Part shown: positions 1 through 5,638 of the stretch, one piece after another
Numbering within the stretch: position 1 is the stretch's first letter
How the letters are laid out: each line of letters opens with the position of its first letter
Source of the DNA: Deltaproteobacteria bacterium UBA6930
GTDB taxonomy: Bacteria; Myxococcota_A; UBA9160; UBA6930
DNA length: 5,638 nucleotides
Direction: 5' to 3'
Assembly: GCA_002450755.1 (NCBI GenBank)
Contig: DKAI01000088.1
Location: 1 to 5,638 of the forward strand
Notes under the pieces: model-generated
What the model was told of the DNA's origin: nothing
Seen by the model: the letters and a program-made list of their open reading frames with translations, nothing else
The model's database searches: none
Position numbers and translations under genes: made by a program

Positions 1-1
1 T

Positions 2-616
2 TTTGGCATTGACCTGACAAAAGAACCAATACCTGTAGTACCCGCCGCACACTATTGCTGCGGCGGTGTAGTTACGGACAAAAGTGGCGAAACCGATTTA
101 CCTAATCTTTTCGCTGCAGGGGAGGTCACATGCACTGGATTACATGGTGCGAATAGACTCGCCTCTAATTCTTTGCTCGAAGGGGTAGTCTTTGCCGAAG
201 CTGCTTCGGATGCATTAAAAAAACGCCTTCCTTCACTTTCAGAGAACGATACGATCCCTATTCCCGACTGGCAGGAAGGTAATGCAACCGACAGCTCCGA
301 GGCAGTTGTCATAAAACAGAATTGGGACGAAATTCGTGAATTTATGTGGAACTATGTAGGGATTGTCAGATCCGACAAGAGAATAGATAGAGCCAAGCGC
401 CGGATAGAACTTCTTCGCGACGAGATAACCGAATATTATTGGAACTTTCGCCTTACAACCGATCTAATCGAACTTAGAAACCTCTCTTGCATTGCACACC
501 TAGTAATCGAATGTGCCAGTCAGCGCAAAGAAAGTCGAGGTCTTCATTACAATATCGACTTTCCTAACGCTAAACAGTCGCACCGCGTCGACACAGTGAT
601 CAAACTAAAGACGTAA
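2..616 (+). CDS. nadB: L-aspartate oxidase NadB, C-terminal part (5' end outside window)
   Basis: NadB is the FAD enzyme that oxidises L-aspartate to iminoaspartate, the first step of de novo NAD synthesis; NadA then makes quinolinate from the product. The frame is open from the left edge and gives 204 residues before TAA. Seen directly: a PVVPAAHY segment at residues 11-18 followed by CGGV; the FAD-domain stretch AAGEV (38-42); the signature TGLHGANRLASNSLLEG (45-61); and a helical C-terminal domain ending in SRGLHYNIDFP. His17 and Arg52 are 35 residues apart, as are the active-site His351 and Arg386 of E. coli NadB, and the roughly 150 residues after the Arg also match the family. About 335 N-terminal residues, including the FAD-binding Rossmann motif, should lie upstream of the window. 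The GANRLASNSLLE motif and C-terminal domain favour NadB over the related fumarate reductase/succinate dehydrogenase flavoproteins. It converges on purF. Confidence 0.95.
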   Translation, partial: FGIDLTKEPIPVVPAAHYCCGGVVTDKSGETDLPNLFAAGEVTCTGLHGANRLASNSLLEGVVFAEAASDALKKRLPSLSENDTIPIPDWQEGNATDSSEAVVIKQNWDEIREFMWNYVGIVRSDKRIDRAKRRIELLRDEITEYYWNFRLTTDLIELRNLSCIAHLVIECASQRKESRGLHYNIDFPNAKQSHRVDTVIKLKT

Positions 617-647
617 GCGGTTCAGACTGTGAACGAAGCGTGCTGGG

Positions 648-680
648 CGTATATCGAGGCGATATCACGTGTTTTTATTT
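648..680 (+). terminator. Probable Rho-independent terminator of nadB
   Basis: The arms ATATCG (651-656) and CGATAT (660-665) form a perfect 6-bp stem around the loop AGG. Three further pairs, CGT (648-650) with ACG (667-669), extend it to 9 bp with C666 bulged. A T-rich run, TGTTTTTATTT (670-680), follows on the plus strand. The position, 31 bases after the nadB stop in a convergent gap, fits a terminator for nadB. The T-run lies inside the last codons of purF. Read on the minus strand, the hairpin has no T-run after it, so it is not a convincing terminator for the pur operon. The short, AU-rich stem keeps confidence moderate. Confidence 0.45.
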
Positions 681-2140
681 GGCTCCACTTCACGAAAAAG
701 TGACAATTGAGGGATCGGCGCGTCAGGGTCTATAGGAACAGGGTATTTTCGTGAAAAACATGCGTCGCAAATTCCATGCTTTAAGCTTTCGGCTCCCTTT
801 CGCAGCGCATCTAAAGAAAGATACGATAAGGAATCGACCCCGAAAGACTCTCTAATCTCATCTACCTCTAATCGATGAGCGATTAGCTCTTCACGCGTCG
901 GCATATCAATACCGTAGTGACAGGGACTTAATGTTGGTGGAGCTGATATTCGAATATGAATTTCAAGAGCCCCCGCATTACGCAAAACCATCGCTATTTT
1001 CGACAATGTCGTGCCTCGGATAACCGAGTCATCAACGAGCACTACCTTTCTTCCTTTTAAAATCTCAGGAATAGCATTGTGCTTAACTTTTACTCCAAAG
1101 TGGCGAATGGACTGAGCAGGCTGGATAAAAGTTCTATGTACGAAATGGTTCCGAATAAGCGCCGTCTCGTAAGGAATCCCTGCCTCTTCAGCATAGCCAA
1201 GAGCTGCAGCACTGCCGGAGTCCAACAGGGGCACGACCATGTCGGCCTTTACGGGACTCTCTCTCGCTAAGGTTCTCCCTAACTCCTTTCGAAAAGCGTA
1301 GACGTTCCCGCCTTGAAGATTTGAATCTGGCCTAGAAAAATAAATGTACTCGAAAATACAAAACGTCTGTTCAGCCTTCGGAAAAGGATGAATGGACCTT
1401 AGGCGTCCCCGGCGAATAATTATAACTTCACCCGGTTCAATTTCTCGTTCCACTTCTGCACCAATAAGATCTAATGCACAAGTTTCGCTTGCAACAACCC
1501 AGGCGCCATCTACTCGTCCTAGTGTCAACGGGCGAAAACCTCTGGGGTCACGCGCCGCAATCAGACCGTCCTTGGTCAATAACAATAGACTAAATGCACC
1601 ACGGAGACGGGAGAGTGCGTCTACCAGACGTTCCTCAACCGTCTCTTCCCTAGATCGTGCGAGCAAATGTAGTACGACTTCACTATCTGATGTCGTACTG
1701 AAGATCGCACCTCGACTCTCCAATTCGCTCCGGATAGCCAGAGCATTAACAATATTGCCATTATGTGCAATCGCCACCGGGCCAACATCCGTATTCGCGC
1801 AGATCGGTTGAGCATTCCTAATCTGAGACTCACCAGTGGTTGAGTACCGTACGTGCCCGATTGAATGCCTCCCGGGAAGTTTCGCTAAGACATTTTCGTC
1901 AAAGGTTTCTGACACCAGTCCCATTGACCTATGAGTAAAGTGTTCTCCCGCGTGCGCGCTGCAAATACCCGCACTTTCTTGACCTCGATGCTGAAGAGCG
2001 TACAGGGCAAGGTACGCAATCTTTGCGGCTTCGGAATGTCCATGTACCCCGGCAACTCCACACTCATCCCTCGGACGTTCCGATTCGCGTCGCGTGTGAA
2101 TCGCCTGGAGATCTTCATTTGTGGAATTCAATTTTTTCAC
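665..2140 (-). CDS. purF: Amidophosphoribosyltransferase PurF (processed, Fe-S-ligand type)
   Basis: PurF catalyses the first committed step of purine synthesis: PRPP + glutamine to 5-phosphoribosylamine. With a GTG start at 2140 it has 491 residues. Cys27, in DECGVAG, should become the N-terminal nucleophile of the Ntn glutaminase domain after propeptide removal, leaving about 465 residues. Glutaminase motifs are LQHRGQESAG (49-58), GHVRYSTTG (95-103) and AHNGN (125-129). The phosphoribosyltransferase domain has the loop TFIQPAQSIR (337-346) and the PRPP motif VVLVDDSVIRGTT (366-378). Four cysteines (261, 407, 458, 461) match the 4Fe-4S ligands of Bacillus PurF, including CDAC. The frame is open back to a GTG at 2227 inside purL, giving 520 residues. 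I prefer GTG 2140 because GGGTGG lies 6 bases upstream and it follows the purL stop; GTG 2170 is another candidate. The identification is firm, the start less so. It is the last pur gene seen here. Confidence 0.96.
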   Translation of the reverse strand: MKKLNSTNEDLQAIHTRRESERPRDECGVAGVHGHSEAAKIAYLALYALQHRGQESAGICSAHAGEHFTHRSMGLVSETFDENVLAKLPGRHSIGHVRYSTTGESQIRNAQPICANTDVGPVAIAHNGNIVNALAIRSELESRGAIFSTTSDSEVVLHLLARSREETVEERLVDALSRLRGAFSLLLLTKDGLIAARDPRGFRPLTLGRVDGAWVVASETCALDLIGAEVEREIEPGEVIIIRRGRLRSIHPFPKAEQTFCIFEYIYFSRPDSNLQGGNVYAFRKELGRTLARESPVKADMVVPLLDSGSAAALGYAEEAGIPYETALIRNHFVHRTFIQPAQSIRHFGVKVKHNAIPEILKGRKVVLVDDSVIRGTTLSKIAMVLRNAGALEIHIRISAPPTLSPCHYGIDMPTREELIAHRLEVDEIRESFGVDSLSYLSLDALRKGAESLKHGICDACFSRKYPVPIDPDAPIPQLSLFREVEPNKNT

Positions 2141-2146
2141 GTATGA

Positions 2147-2152
2147 CCACCC
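2147..2152 (-). promoter_or_regulatory. purF ribosome-binding site
   Basis: The minus strand reads GGGTGG, 6 bases before the GTG at 2140. The spacing is good for a Shine-Dalgarno site, though the match is only partial. It supports GTG 2140 as the purF start. The GTG at 2170 has only GAGGAG, the last two purL codons, at a longer 13-base spacing. Confidence 0.5.
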
Positions 2153-2172
2153 AGGTGGACAAACGTCCACCT
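2153..2172 (-). other. Inverted repeat / RNA hairpin at the purL-purF junction
   Basis: On the minus strand AGGTGGAC, loop GTTT, then GTCCACCT forms a perfect 8-bp stem with a 4-base loop. It begins 8 bases after the purL TAA and ends directly against the GGGTGG ribosome-binding site of purF. No T-run follows, so it is not an intrinsic terminator. The 3' arm (CCAC) could also pair with the GTGG of the ribosome-binding site, so two competing folds are possible. A role in setting purF translation or mRNA stability is inference only. Confidence 0.5.
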
Positions 2173-2180
2173 CGAACCGT

Positions 2181-4421
2181 TTACTCCTCTGGGTCCATCC
2201 TTGATGGAATGGCATCCTCCCAAACACTTTTTAGTTGCGCAACTGAGACATCAATTAAGACAGAATCATTTAAAGAAGAAATCTTCAAGCGTTCACCACC
2301 CGTCTTTCCTACGACAATTGCTGGGACGTCAGAATCGCGCGCTAAACTCAGGACATCTTCCGCACAATCAGTCGTGACTAGAACTCTTCCCGTAGATTCG
2401 CCAAATAAGCACTCTTCCAATGTGCTTTCGGCATTTAGCGTAACGGAGGCTCCGCAACCTTCAAGACCAAAACAACTCTCCGCAAGAGCTACCGCAATGC
2501 CACCGTCAGAAATATCGTGAGAAGAACTCAAAAGTCGGCGTTCACCCGACAGAACCAGGAATTTTTGCAAGCGTCTTTCATAGCCTAGGTCCACTTCCGG
2601 CGGCCTACCCGATTCGATACCTCTCATTTTAGCTAACCACATCGAGCCACCTAATTCGAAACGATCTGTACCGATGAGAATTATCTCCTGATACGGCCTC
2701 TTGAAATGAGCTCCTATCGCATCTGCCCAATCGTCAATCAATCCCACCATTCCTATCGTAGGCGTAGGAAAGATCGGAGTACCATTTGTCTCATTGTAAA
2801 GTGATACATTGCCCGAAACGATCGGTGTTCCAAGAGCACTCGCTGCAATACTTATTCCCTTTATAGCCTTCTTCAATTCCCACATGATTTCTGGCTTCTC
2901 TGGATTTCCAAAGTTCAAGCAGTTCGTCACTGCTAACGGCTTGGCTCCTGTACACGCTACATTTCGTCCGGCCTCCGCCACAGCGGCCATCGCCCCCTTT
3001 TCTGGATCAAGCCAACAAAACCGATGATTACAATCAACCGATATTGCCAAAGCCTTGGTAGTCGGAGAGCCATCTGGCCTTTTGACGCGTACAAGAGCTG
3101 CGTCGCCCCCTGGCCCTATAAGTGTATTTCCTTGTACACGTTGATCGTACTGTCGATAGACCCAGGACTTGGAGCCCAAGTTTGGATCGGATAACAACGC
3201 TTTGAGTGCAGCTTCAGGATCGCTTTCTGACTCCACCAAACTCAGGTTTAAAGATTGGCGCGCTCCCAGATCTTCCGGCTCCTTGGATGGGCGGTTTAAT
3301 TCGGGAGAGCTTGCTGCCACAGGATCCACAGGTATATCTACAACTGTGGAGCCTTCGAAGCTTACACGCATGCGCCCGTCATCGGTAACTTTCCCGACTA
3401 CTACAGCATCGAGACCCCATCGCTCAAATACGGAGCAAACGAACTCTTCTTTCCCCGATTGCGCTACCAGCAACATTCTTTCTTGGCTTTCAGAGAGAAG
3501 AAGCTCATATGGAGTCATCGTTGCGGCTCGACGAGGGATGGTATCGAGATTCATCTCGATGCCAGTGCCAGCATTACTTGCCATTTCGAACGAAGAACAA
3601 GTCAGTCCGGCTGCCCCCATATCTTGGATCCCAACTATGGCATCCGTACTCATCAACTCTAGGCAGGCCTCAATCAAGCACTTTTCCGTAAAAGGGTCCC
3701 CTACCTGTACGGTCGGTCTCTTATCATTCCCTGTTTCGTCAAATTCCGACGACGCAAGCAAGCTAGCGCCATGTATTCCGTCCCGACCGGTTTTACTTCC
3801 TGCATATATCACCGGATTCCCTACGCCCTTAGCGCCGGCGAGAAAAATTTTCGACTCCTCGGCAATCCCCACGCTCATTGCATTCACGAGTATATTTCCT
3901 GCATAGGAATCATGAAACTGAGTTTCTCCACCCACAGTAGCGACGCCAACGCAGTTCCCGTAATGACCGATCCCCGAAACTACCCCCCTTAAAAGAAAGC
4001 GATGTCGAGCATCTGCAAGTGAACCAAACCGAATAGAATTAAGGGAAGCAATCGGTCTCGCACCCATAGTAAAGATATCTCGAAGAATTCCCCCAACGCC
4101 TGTTGCGGCACCCTGCTTTGGCTCAATAAACGAGGGATGGTTATGGCTCTCTATCTTAAAAACCGCGGCAAGTCCATCACCCAAGGATATCGCGCCAGCA
4201 TTTTCCCCGGGACCTTGAAGAACATGAGGACCCTTAACGGGCAAAGTTTTTAAATGGCGTTTGCTCGATTTATATGAACAATGTTCTGACCACATAACAG
4301 AAAAAATACCCAGCTCCGAAAATGATGGGGTCCTACCAAGGATTTTTATAATTTGTGCGTACTCTTGCTCGGTAAGGCCATGCTCGAGAGCAAGATCTAG
4401 ATCGACGTCAGGCTCGTTCAC
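2181..4421 (-). CDS. purL: Phosphoribosylformylglycinamidine synthase subunit PurL (small type)
   Basis: PurL is the ATP-dependent synthetase subunit of FGAM synthetase, converting FGAR to FGAM with ammonia delivered from PurQ through a complex with PurS. The 746 residues fit the small PurL family, not the roughly 1,300-residue fused form. Seen directly: WSEHCSYKSS (44-53) with the candidate catalytic His47; ESHNHPS (91-97) and GAATGVGG (104-111) of the nucleotide/Mg site; GGET (164-167); SKTGRDGIHGA (209-219); QVGDPF (239-244); QDMGAAGLT (266-274); and SESQERM (310-316). The second half repeats the AIRS-like fold with QYDQRVQGNT (424-433), NCLNFGNPEKP (500-510), SGNVSLYNET (536-545) and SHDISDGG (634-641). 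It starts at GTG, which shares GTGA with the purQ stop, pointing to translational coupling; only a weak GAG precedes it. The protein looks complete and intact. purF follows after about 40 bases. Confidence 0.98.
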   Translation of the reverse strand: MNEPDVDLDLALEHGLTEQEYAQIIKILGRTPSFSELGIFSVMWSEHCSYKSSKRHLKTLPVKGPHVLQGPGENAGAISLGDGLAAVFKIESHNHPSFIEPKQGAATGVGGILRDIFTMGARPIASLNSIRFGSLADARHRFLLRGVVSGIGHYGNCVGVATVGGETQFHDSYAGNILVNAMSVGIAEESKIFLAGAKGVGNPVIYAGSKTGRDGIHGASLLASSEFDETGNDKRPTVQVGDPFTEKCLIEACLELMSTDAIVGIQDMGAAGLTCSSFEMASNAGTGIEMNLDTIPRRAATMTPYELLLSESQERMLLVAQSGKEEFVCSVFERWGLDAVVVGKVTDDGRMRVSFEGSTVVDIPVDPVAASSPELNRPSKEPEDLGARQSLNLSLVESESDPEAALKALLSDPNLGSKSWVYRQYDQRVQGNTLIGPGGDAALVRVKRPDGSPTTKALAISVDCNHRFCWLDPEKGAMAAVAEAGRNVACTGAKPLAVTNCLNFGNPEKPEIMWELKKAIKGISIAASALGTPIVSGNVSLYNETNGTPIFPTPTIGMVGLIDDWADAIGAHFKRPYQEIILIGTDRFELGGSMWLAKMRGIESGRPPEVDLGYERRLQKFLVLSGERRLLSSSHDISDGGIAVALAESCFGLEGCGASVTLNAESTLEECLFGESTGRVLVTTDCAEDVLSLARDSDVPAIVVGKTGGERLKISSLNDSVLIDVSVAQLKSVWEDAIPSRMDPEE

Positions 4422-5113
4422 GCACTTCTCGCCATATCCAAGAGAGAGCCTAATATTGCGATTCCATCTGTACCCCCAAAAGCTGCCTCCACGGCATGCT
4501 CGGGGTGAGGCATAAGACCCAAAACATTTCCTTCCTTATTAAGCACTCCCGCAATTGATCCGAGAGATCCGTTTGGATTACTAGCCTTCGAAATCGTTCC
4601 ATCAAGCTCGCAATACCGTAATAGCACCTGACCGTTCTGCTCGATCAAATCCAACTCCACCTCAGAGGCATAAAAGCAACCTTCTCCGTGCTTTATCGGA
4701 AGAGTCAATATTGCACCCTGTTCAGTTCTGGAGGAGAAAGGCTCAGCTCGCTTTTCGACTCGAAGGTGCACATCATCGCAGACAAATGCCAACTGACTAT
4801 TCCGTCTAAGGGCACCAGGAAGCAATCCGGCCTCACAAAGAACCTGGAAGCCATTGCAAGTACCCAACACAGGACCTCCACTTTTAGCAAATCTTTTGAC
4901 AGCACCCATTATTGGAGAAAGTTGCGCCATAGCACCGCAGCGCAAATAGTCTCCATAGGAAAAACCTCCTGGCAACAGGACTCCTTTAGTACCAGCCGGC
5001 AGTTCAGACTCCTGATGCCACACCATCGAGCACTTCCCAGCAAGGACACTAGACATCGCAAACCACATATCTCTATCATCACAGGAACCTGGAAATTGAA
5101 TAACTGCAAACAC
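4418..5113 (-). CDS. purQ: Phosphoribosylformylglycinamidine synthase subunit PurQ (glutaminase)
   Basis: PurQ is the class I glutamine amidotransferase subunit that releases ammonia for PurL. The 231 residues fit the stand-alone subunit. The nucleophile elbow GTCNGFQ gives Cys86, and PHPEH gives His203 and Glu205, completing the Cys-His-Glu triad. LPGGFSYGDYLRCGA (47-61) and SNPNGS (178-183) are further PurQ hallmarks. One oddity is the N-terminal loop, which reads PGSCDDRD (8-15) where many homologues have PGSNCDRD, so the usual Asn is replaced by Cys. It starts at GTG 5113, 15 bases after the purS stop, with AGGA at 5123-5126 spaced 9 bases before the GTG. Its TGA overlaps the purL GTG by four bases, consistent with coupled synthesis of two partners of one complex. 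The identification is firm. Confidence 0.97.
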   Translation of the reverse strand: MFAVIQFPGSCDDRDMWFAMSSVLAGKCSMVWHQESELPAGTKGVLLPGGFSYGDYLRCGAMAQLSPIMGAVKRFAKSGGPVLGTCNGFQVLCEAGLLPGALRRNSQLAFVCDDVHLRVEKRAEPFSSRTEQGAILTLPIKHGEGCFYASEVELDLIEQNGQVLLRYCELDGTISKASNPNGSLGSIAGVLNKEGNVLGLMPHPEHAVEAAFGGTDGIAILGSLLDMARSA

Positions 5114-5122
5114 TGTTTTGAT

Positions 5123-5126
5123 TCCT
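5123..5126 (-). promoter_or_regulatory. purQ ribosome-binding site
   Basis: The minus strand reads AGGA in the 15-base purS-purQ gap, 9 bases before the GTG at 5113. It is a short but well-placed Shine-Dalgarno site supporting this non-ATG start. Confidence 0.55.
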
Positions 5127-5128
5127 AT

Positions 5129-5374
5129 CTAAAGTTCGACTCGTTCAACGCGGTAATCCTCTATCACAGGATTTGCCAGGAACTTTTCAGCTAAATCTTC
5201 CGCCAAAGACTTTGCCTCTTGTTCGGTTCCTCCTTCAATATTGATTTCAAAAAACTTACCTTGCCTGACCCCTTCTACCGCCTCGTAACCTAGAGACCTA
5301 CTAACTTTTCGAATGGCCTCTCCTTCAGGGTCTAAAACATCTGCTTTCAATGTGACGATAACTGTGACTTTCAA
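5129..5374 (-). CDS. purS: Phosphoribosylformylglycinamidine synthase subunit PurS (TTG start)
   Basis: PurS is the small structural subunit that bridges PurL and PurQ in the three-part FGAM synthetase. From TTG 5374 the protein has 81 residues, close to the usual 80-84. It begins KVTVIVTLKADVLDPEGEAI and carries the family features VLDPEG (12-17), VRQGKFFEI (35-43) and, near the end, LANPVIEDYRVE. The reading frame is open further back to an ATG at 5413, which would add 13 residues lying entirely in purB coding sequence. Those residues do not resemble PurS, and that ATG has no clear ribosome-binding site. The TTG has AAGGA 6 bases upstream and sits one base after the purB stop, so I chose it. 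The function is secure; the start is an inference from family length and the ribosome-binding site. Confidence 0.93.
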   Translation of the reverse strand: MKVTVIVTLKADVLDPEGEAIRKVSRSLGYEAVEGVRQGKFFEINIEGGTEQEAKSLAEDLAEKFLANPVIEDYRVERVEL

Positions 5375-5375
5375 A

Positions 5376-5638
5376 TCATTTCCTTTTCTTACGAACTCGA
5401 GCAAAGATCGCATCTACGTTTCTGAGAGCGTGCGACAAATCGAAGACCTTTAAAATTTCTTCCCGCTCCAAAATCGATAAAATTCTCTCGTCTGCCAAAA
5501 TTCTCTCCTGAAACGAACCTCCTTGTTCCCAAGTTTCCATCGCATGGCTCTGGACCAATCCATAAGCCTCTTCTCGAGTAACACCTTTACGTGTAATCTC
5601 AAGAAGAAGAGTTCCGCTAAAGACCAAACCTCTCGAGG
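5376..5638 (-). CDS. purB: Adenylosuccinate lyase PurB, C-terminal end (5' part outside window)
   Basis: PurB cleaves fumarate from SAICAR and from adenylosuccinate, so it acts in both the IMP and AMP branches. Only the last 86 residues are here, reading in from the right edge. They begin SRGLVFSGTLLL and continue with REEAYGLVQ, a helical stretch around METoWEQGG-like spacing (written here as M-E-T-W-E-Q-G-G), LADERI, and a terminal NVDAIFARV. This is the usual C-terminal helical domain of bacterial PurB, where the family ends with a VDxIFxR-type helix. The catalytic signature loop (SSxMPxKxNP) lies outside the window and cannot be checked. The tail RKKRK is a basic extension of a few residues; its codons also contain the purS ribosome-binding site. 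The stop is TGA, one base before purS. The assignment rests on the C-terminal similarity and the operon context. Confidence 0.88.
   Translation of the reverse strand, partial: SRGLVFSGTLLLEITRKGVTREEAYGLVQSHAMETWEQGGSFQERILADERILSILEREEILKVFDLSHALRNVDAIFARVRKKRK
5381..5385 (-). promoter_or_regulatory. purS ribosome-binding site inside the purB 3' end
   Basis: The minus strand reads AAGGA, 6 bases before the TTG at 5374 and within the last purB codons. It decides the purS start in favour of TTG 5374 over the in-frame ATG at 5413, which has no comparable site. Confidence 0.65.

Noticed and set aside
173..616. A separate small gene starting at 173
   Set aside because: The same frame is open to the left edge and carries NadB motifs before 173, so this is an internal codon of nadB.
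1392..1811. A 139-residue plus-strand open frame
   Set aside because: It is antisense to the purF glutaminase domain; the Arg/Ser-rich composition is typical of reverse-strand shadows.
2153..2172. The purL-purF hairpin as an intrinsic terminator
   Set aside because: No T-run follows the 3' arm on the minus strand, and purF begins only 12 bases later.
2023..2520. A 165-residue plus-strand open frame across the purL-purF junction
   Set aside because: It is antisense to the ends of two conserved genes, has no recognisable family motif, and reads as a shadow of their codon pattern.
3169..3906. A 245-residue open frame on the plus strand
   Set aside because: It lies wholly antisense to purL, whose motifs are intact across this region. 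The translation is rich in Ser, Pro and Arg with no recognisable domain.
4688..5194. A 168-residue plus-strand open frame
   Set aside because: It is antisense to purQ and the end of purS; it has no domain I recognise and no clear reason to be a gene.
5371..5379. A two-codon upstream frame ATG-ATT-TGA overlapping the purS start
   Set aside because: The ATG is only one base from the Shine-Dalgarno site, too close to be used; it is probably a by-product of the purB stop and purS TTG.
1..5638. A novel or accessory system in this window
   Set aside because: Every long stretch is explained by conserved purine and NAD biosynthesis genes; there are no unknown genes, direct repeats, mobile elements or gaps over 50 bases.

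Overview
The window is a piece of a bacterial chromosome devoted to housekeeping biosynthesis: the downstream part of a de novo purine operon on the minus strand (purB-purS-purQ-purL-purF, transcribed from the right edge leftwards), meeting head-to-head with the 3' part of nadB (L-aspartate oxidase, NAD synthesis) on the plus strand. All six genes are recognisable from family motifs. Nearly every base is coding; the largest non-coding stretch is about 48 bases. I see no mobile element, CRISPR array, tRNA, rRNA, phage gene or unknown gene, and no evidence for an undescribed system.

Layout from left to right: 2-616 (+) is the C-terminal 204 residues of NadB. 617-664 is the convergent gap, holding a hairpin followed by a T-rich run that reads as a terminator for nadB. 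665-2140 (-) is purF. 2141-2180 is the short purL-purF junction, with a perfect 8-bp hairpin and a GGGTGG ribosome-binding site. 2181-4421 (-) is purL, overlapping purQ (4418-5113, -) by four bases. 5129-5374 (-) is purS, which starts one base after the purB stop. 5376-5638 (-) is the C-terminal end of purB, which continues beyond the right edge. The operon promoter and any upstream regulation also lie beyond that edge.

Functionally, PurF makes phosphoribosylamine from PRPP and glutamine (step 1). PurS, PurQ and PurL form the three-part FGAM synthetase (step 4). PurB is the lyase of the SAICAR step and the last AMP step. The order matches the SQLF core known from Bacillus-type pur operons, but no purC lies between purB and purS.

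The organism uses the separate small PurL/PurQ/PurS system rather than the fused large PurL of gammaproteobacteria. Its PurF is of the processed, iron-sulphur-ligand type, and GC content is moderate. This fits many phyla (Acidobacteriota, Deltaproteobacteria-like lineages, Firmicutes-like and others), and I cannot name the taxon. Every translation start visible in the window is non-ATG (GTG for purQ, purL and purF; TTG for purS), so automatic start calls here deserve care. In particular, the longest open frames of purS and purF extend back into the preceding gene and probably overstate both proteins.
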